Made by a program: the position numbers and the translations under genes. Positions 13,656-14,845 of a stretch of DNA of 14,845 nt are shown here, piece after piece. This DNA is from Hyphomicrobiales bacterium. Lineage in GTDB: Bacteria > Pseudomonadota > Alphaproteobacteria > Rhizobiales > CAYWUX01. How positions within the stretch are numbered: the first letter of the stretch is position 1; each line of letters begins with the position of its first letter. The stretch is taken from assembly GCA_028279265.1 (NCBI GenBank), contig JANQOC010000426.1:1-14845 (forward strand), given 5' to 3'. The notes beneath the pieces were generated by a model. It searched no databases. It saw nothing but the letters and a program-made list of their open reading frames with translations, and had not been told where the DNA came from.

Positions 13656-14012
13656 ATGTTCAAGAGTCTGTATATCATCGCCATTGTCTCGCTTTTAGGC
13701 CTGTCGGGTATCGCCGAGGCGCGGGATATGCGGTTGATTGTTTTTGAAACCGACGAATGCTCCTATTGTGACCTGTTTCATCGGGATGTGGCGCAATCCT
13801 ACGCGGAAAGCTGGCCGGGTCGCGTGGCGCCCCTGGAACGCCAAAACGTGACCGCAGACCAGAGTGTGGCATTGCAGCTCAAGCAGCCAATTACGACGGT
13901 CCCGACATTCGTTCTGGTCGATGGCAATAACGAACTGGTCCGCATTACCGGTTATCCGGGAAGACAGAACTTCTTTCAGGTGATTACTGGGTTGCTGCAG
14001 GAATTGCGTTAA
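13656..14012 (+). CDS. Exported thioredoxin-fold protein (SoxS/SoxW-like)
   Basis: A 118-residue protein with a signal peptide (hydrophobic residues about 5-18, likely cut after AEA at 22) and a thioredoxin fold. The active-site pair is Cys35-Ser-Tyr-Cys38 in DECSYCDLF, and the cis-Pro is in TTVPTFVLVDG. VRITGYPG near the end is typical of small periplasmic thioredoxin-like proteins such as SoxS, which keep Sox partners reduced. It probably reduces or exchanges disulfides of periplasmic proteins. No sox gene or other partner is in view, so the Sox link is only a resemblance. The ATG at 13656 has a weak AGG upstream. Its stop codon overlaps that of the convergent next gene. Confidence 0.8.
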   Translation: MFKSLYIIAIVSLLGLSGIAEARDMRLIVFETDECSYCDLFHRDVAQSYAESWPGRVAPLERQNVTADQSVALQLKQPITTVPTFVLVDGNNELVRITGYPGRQNFFQVITGLLQELR

Positions 14013-14845
14013 ACCGATCCCAAAGAAATCTCGCGCGATGCCGTCGGAACTTCGTCGCCCTCAAATGTAATGGGAATTCCCGTCGCCGCTTTTTCTTTTT
14101 CAGGAAGACAATCCAGGCTGGGCCATAAGCCGCTTTTCAGGGCGGTTGCGTATCCGTGCGGTAATCCGGCCTGTACCATTTTCAGGTGGGCGGTCTGAAA
14201 ATCATAGGAGAGCGCCAGGTGTTCGATACGGACATTTTGCCCATCCGGAACAATAAGGCTGCACCAAACCCGGGGCGTACCGTCATTCGCGGGCATGCCG
14301 AGTGCCCCTGAATTATGCCAGATACGATCTCCCCTATTGAGGGTGTAGGGCAAACCGCTATGTCCTGCGATGACAATGTCGGCGCCGGTCTCATGGAACA
14401 TGCGCTCATAGCGCGCACCGGGGGTCGACGGAAAAACGAACTCGTTGACTTCACTGTTGCTCCCGTGAAGGACCCGAACCCGGCGATCATGATAGCGGAA
14501 ACTCAACTGAACCGGGAGGTCGGACATCCACTTACGGTGCTCAGTACCGATTTCGGCATCGACATAGGCGTACCATTGATTGGACAACACATCACACGCC
14601 GTTCCCTCCTCGAATCCGCAACCGCAATCATCGGCGTTGAAGGCGAGACTTTCTTCGACATTACCTTTGATATTATGAATTTCACGGGAAATAATCTGCT
14701 CGACGCACGGCCGGGGATCAGCGCAGTAAGCGACGATGTCGCCCGTATGTATGATGTGGTCGCCGGGGATGCCCAAACTGTCCGTCAATTCGAGGAATGC
14801 CTTCAGGGCTTCGAGATTGCCGTATATGCCACCGCAAATTGCCAG
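14009..14845 (-). CDS. Metallophosphoesterase-fold protein, partial, degenerate metal site
   Basis: The frame is open to the window edge (278 residues seen), so the true start lies beyond it; the first visible residues are LAICGGIYGNLEAL. The layout matches calcineurin-like phosphoesterases of the YfcE/MJ0936 type: the GD motif (HTGDIVAYCADP), then NIKGNVEES, RVLHGSN, and VIAGHSGLP with WHNSGALGMPANDG. However, the first motif, normally Asp-x-His-Gly-Asn, reads Gly-Ile-Tyr-Gly-Asn; the His of GNH is Val; and the second His of GHxH is Gly. A Cys-rich DCGCGFEEG lies mid-protein. I recall homologues sharing these features, which suggests a distinct subfamily rather than decay. Substrate and activity are unknown. 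Confidence 0.75.
   Translation of the reverse strand: MAICGGIYGNLEALKAFLELTDSLGIPGDHIIHTGDIVAYCADPRPCVEQIISREIHNIKGNVEESLAFNADDCGCGFEEGTACDVLSNQWYAYVDAEIGTEHRKWMSDLPVQLSFRYHDRRVRVLHGSNSEVNEFVFPSTPGARYERMFHETGADIVIAGHSGLPYTLNRGDRIWHNSGALGMPANDGTPRVWCSLIVPDGQNVRIEHLALSYDFQTAHLKMVQAGLPHGYATALKSGLWPSLDCLPEKEKAATGIPITFEGDEVPTASREISLGSV

Overview
The window looks like chromosomal DNA from an alphaproteobacterium of moderate GC content. The best evidence is a GTTC-N7-GTTC LexA box, the alphaproteobacterial SOS operator, in front of an imuA-imuB-dnaE2 mutagenesis operon. The thiO-thiS-thiG-thiE gene order and the alphaproteobacterial look of ThiE agree with this. No tRNA, rRNA, CRISPR array, transposase gene or phage gene was seen. 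The genus cannot be fixed from this stretch.

Layout: (1) 1-223 is non-coding sequence downstream of thiE, with weak 18-bp periodic repeats. (2) 224-2828, minus strand: a tightly overlapped thiamine operon, thiO > thiS > thiG > thiE. It makes the thiazole half of thiamine and joins it to the pyrimidine half; thiC, thiD and thiF are not here. (3) 2933-4702, minus: an exported gamma-glutamyltransferase, followed by a 13-bp hairpin and preceded by a duplicated leader that creates a 7-codon upstream ORF. (4) 4847-10871, minus: imuA-imuB-dnaE2, the SOS-induced translesion 'mutasome', with a promoter whose -10 lies inside the LexA box. (5) 11170-12351, plus, divergent from imuA: a class I aminotransferase. 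(6) 12748-13338, plus: a secreted L,D-transpeptidase with a strong terminator. (7) 13656-14012, plus: a small exported thioredoxin-fold protein that meets, tail to tail over TTAA, (8) a metallophosphoesterase-fold protein (minus, 5' end beyond the window) that has lost several canonical metal ligands.

Most genes are ordinary housekeeping or accessory genes. The most unusual structure is in the mutasome operon. imuA carries an in-frame, hairpin-rich insertion with a 117-bp (39-codon) repeat-to-repeat period, flanked by near-identical 14-bp direct repeats. It looks like a small palindromic mobile repeat that a coding gene has tolerated. dnaE2 carries an extra low-complexity segment that shares a short hairpin motif with imuA, and imuB carries a 9-bp tandem repeat near its C-terminus. 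I did not find a wholly new multi-gene system.
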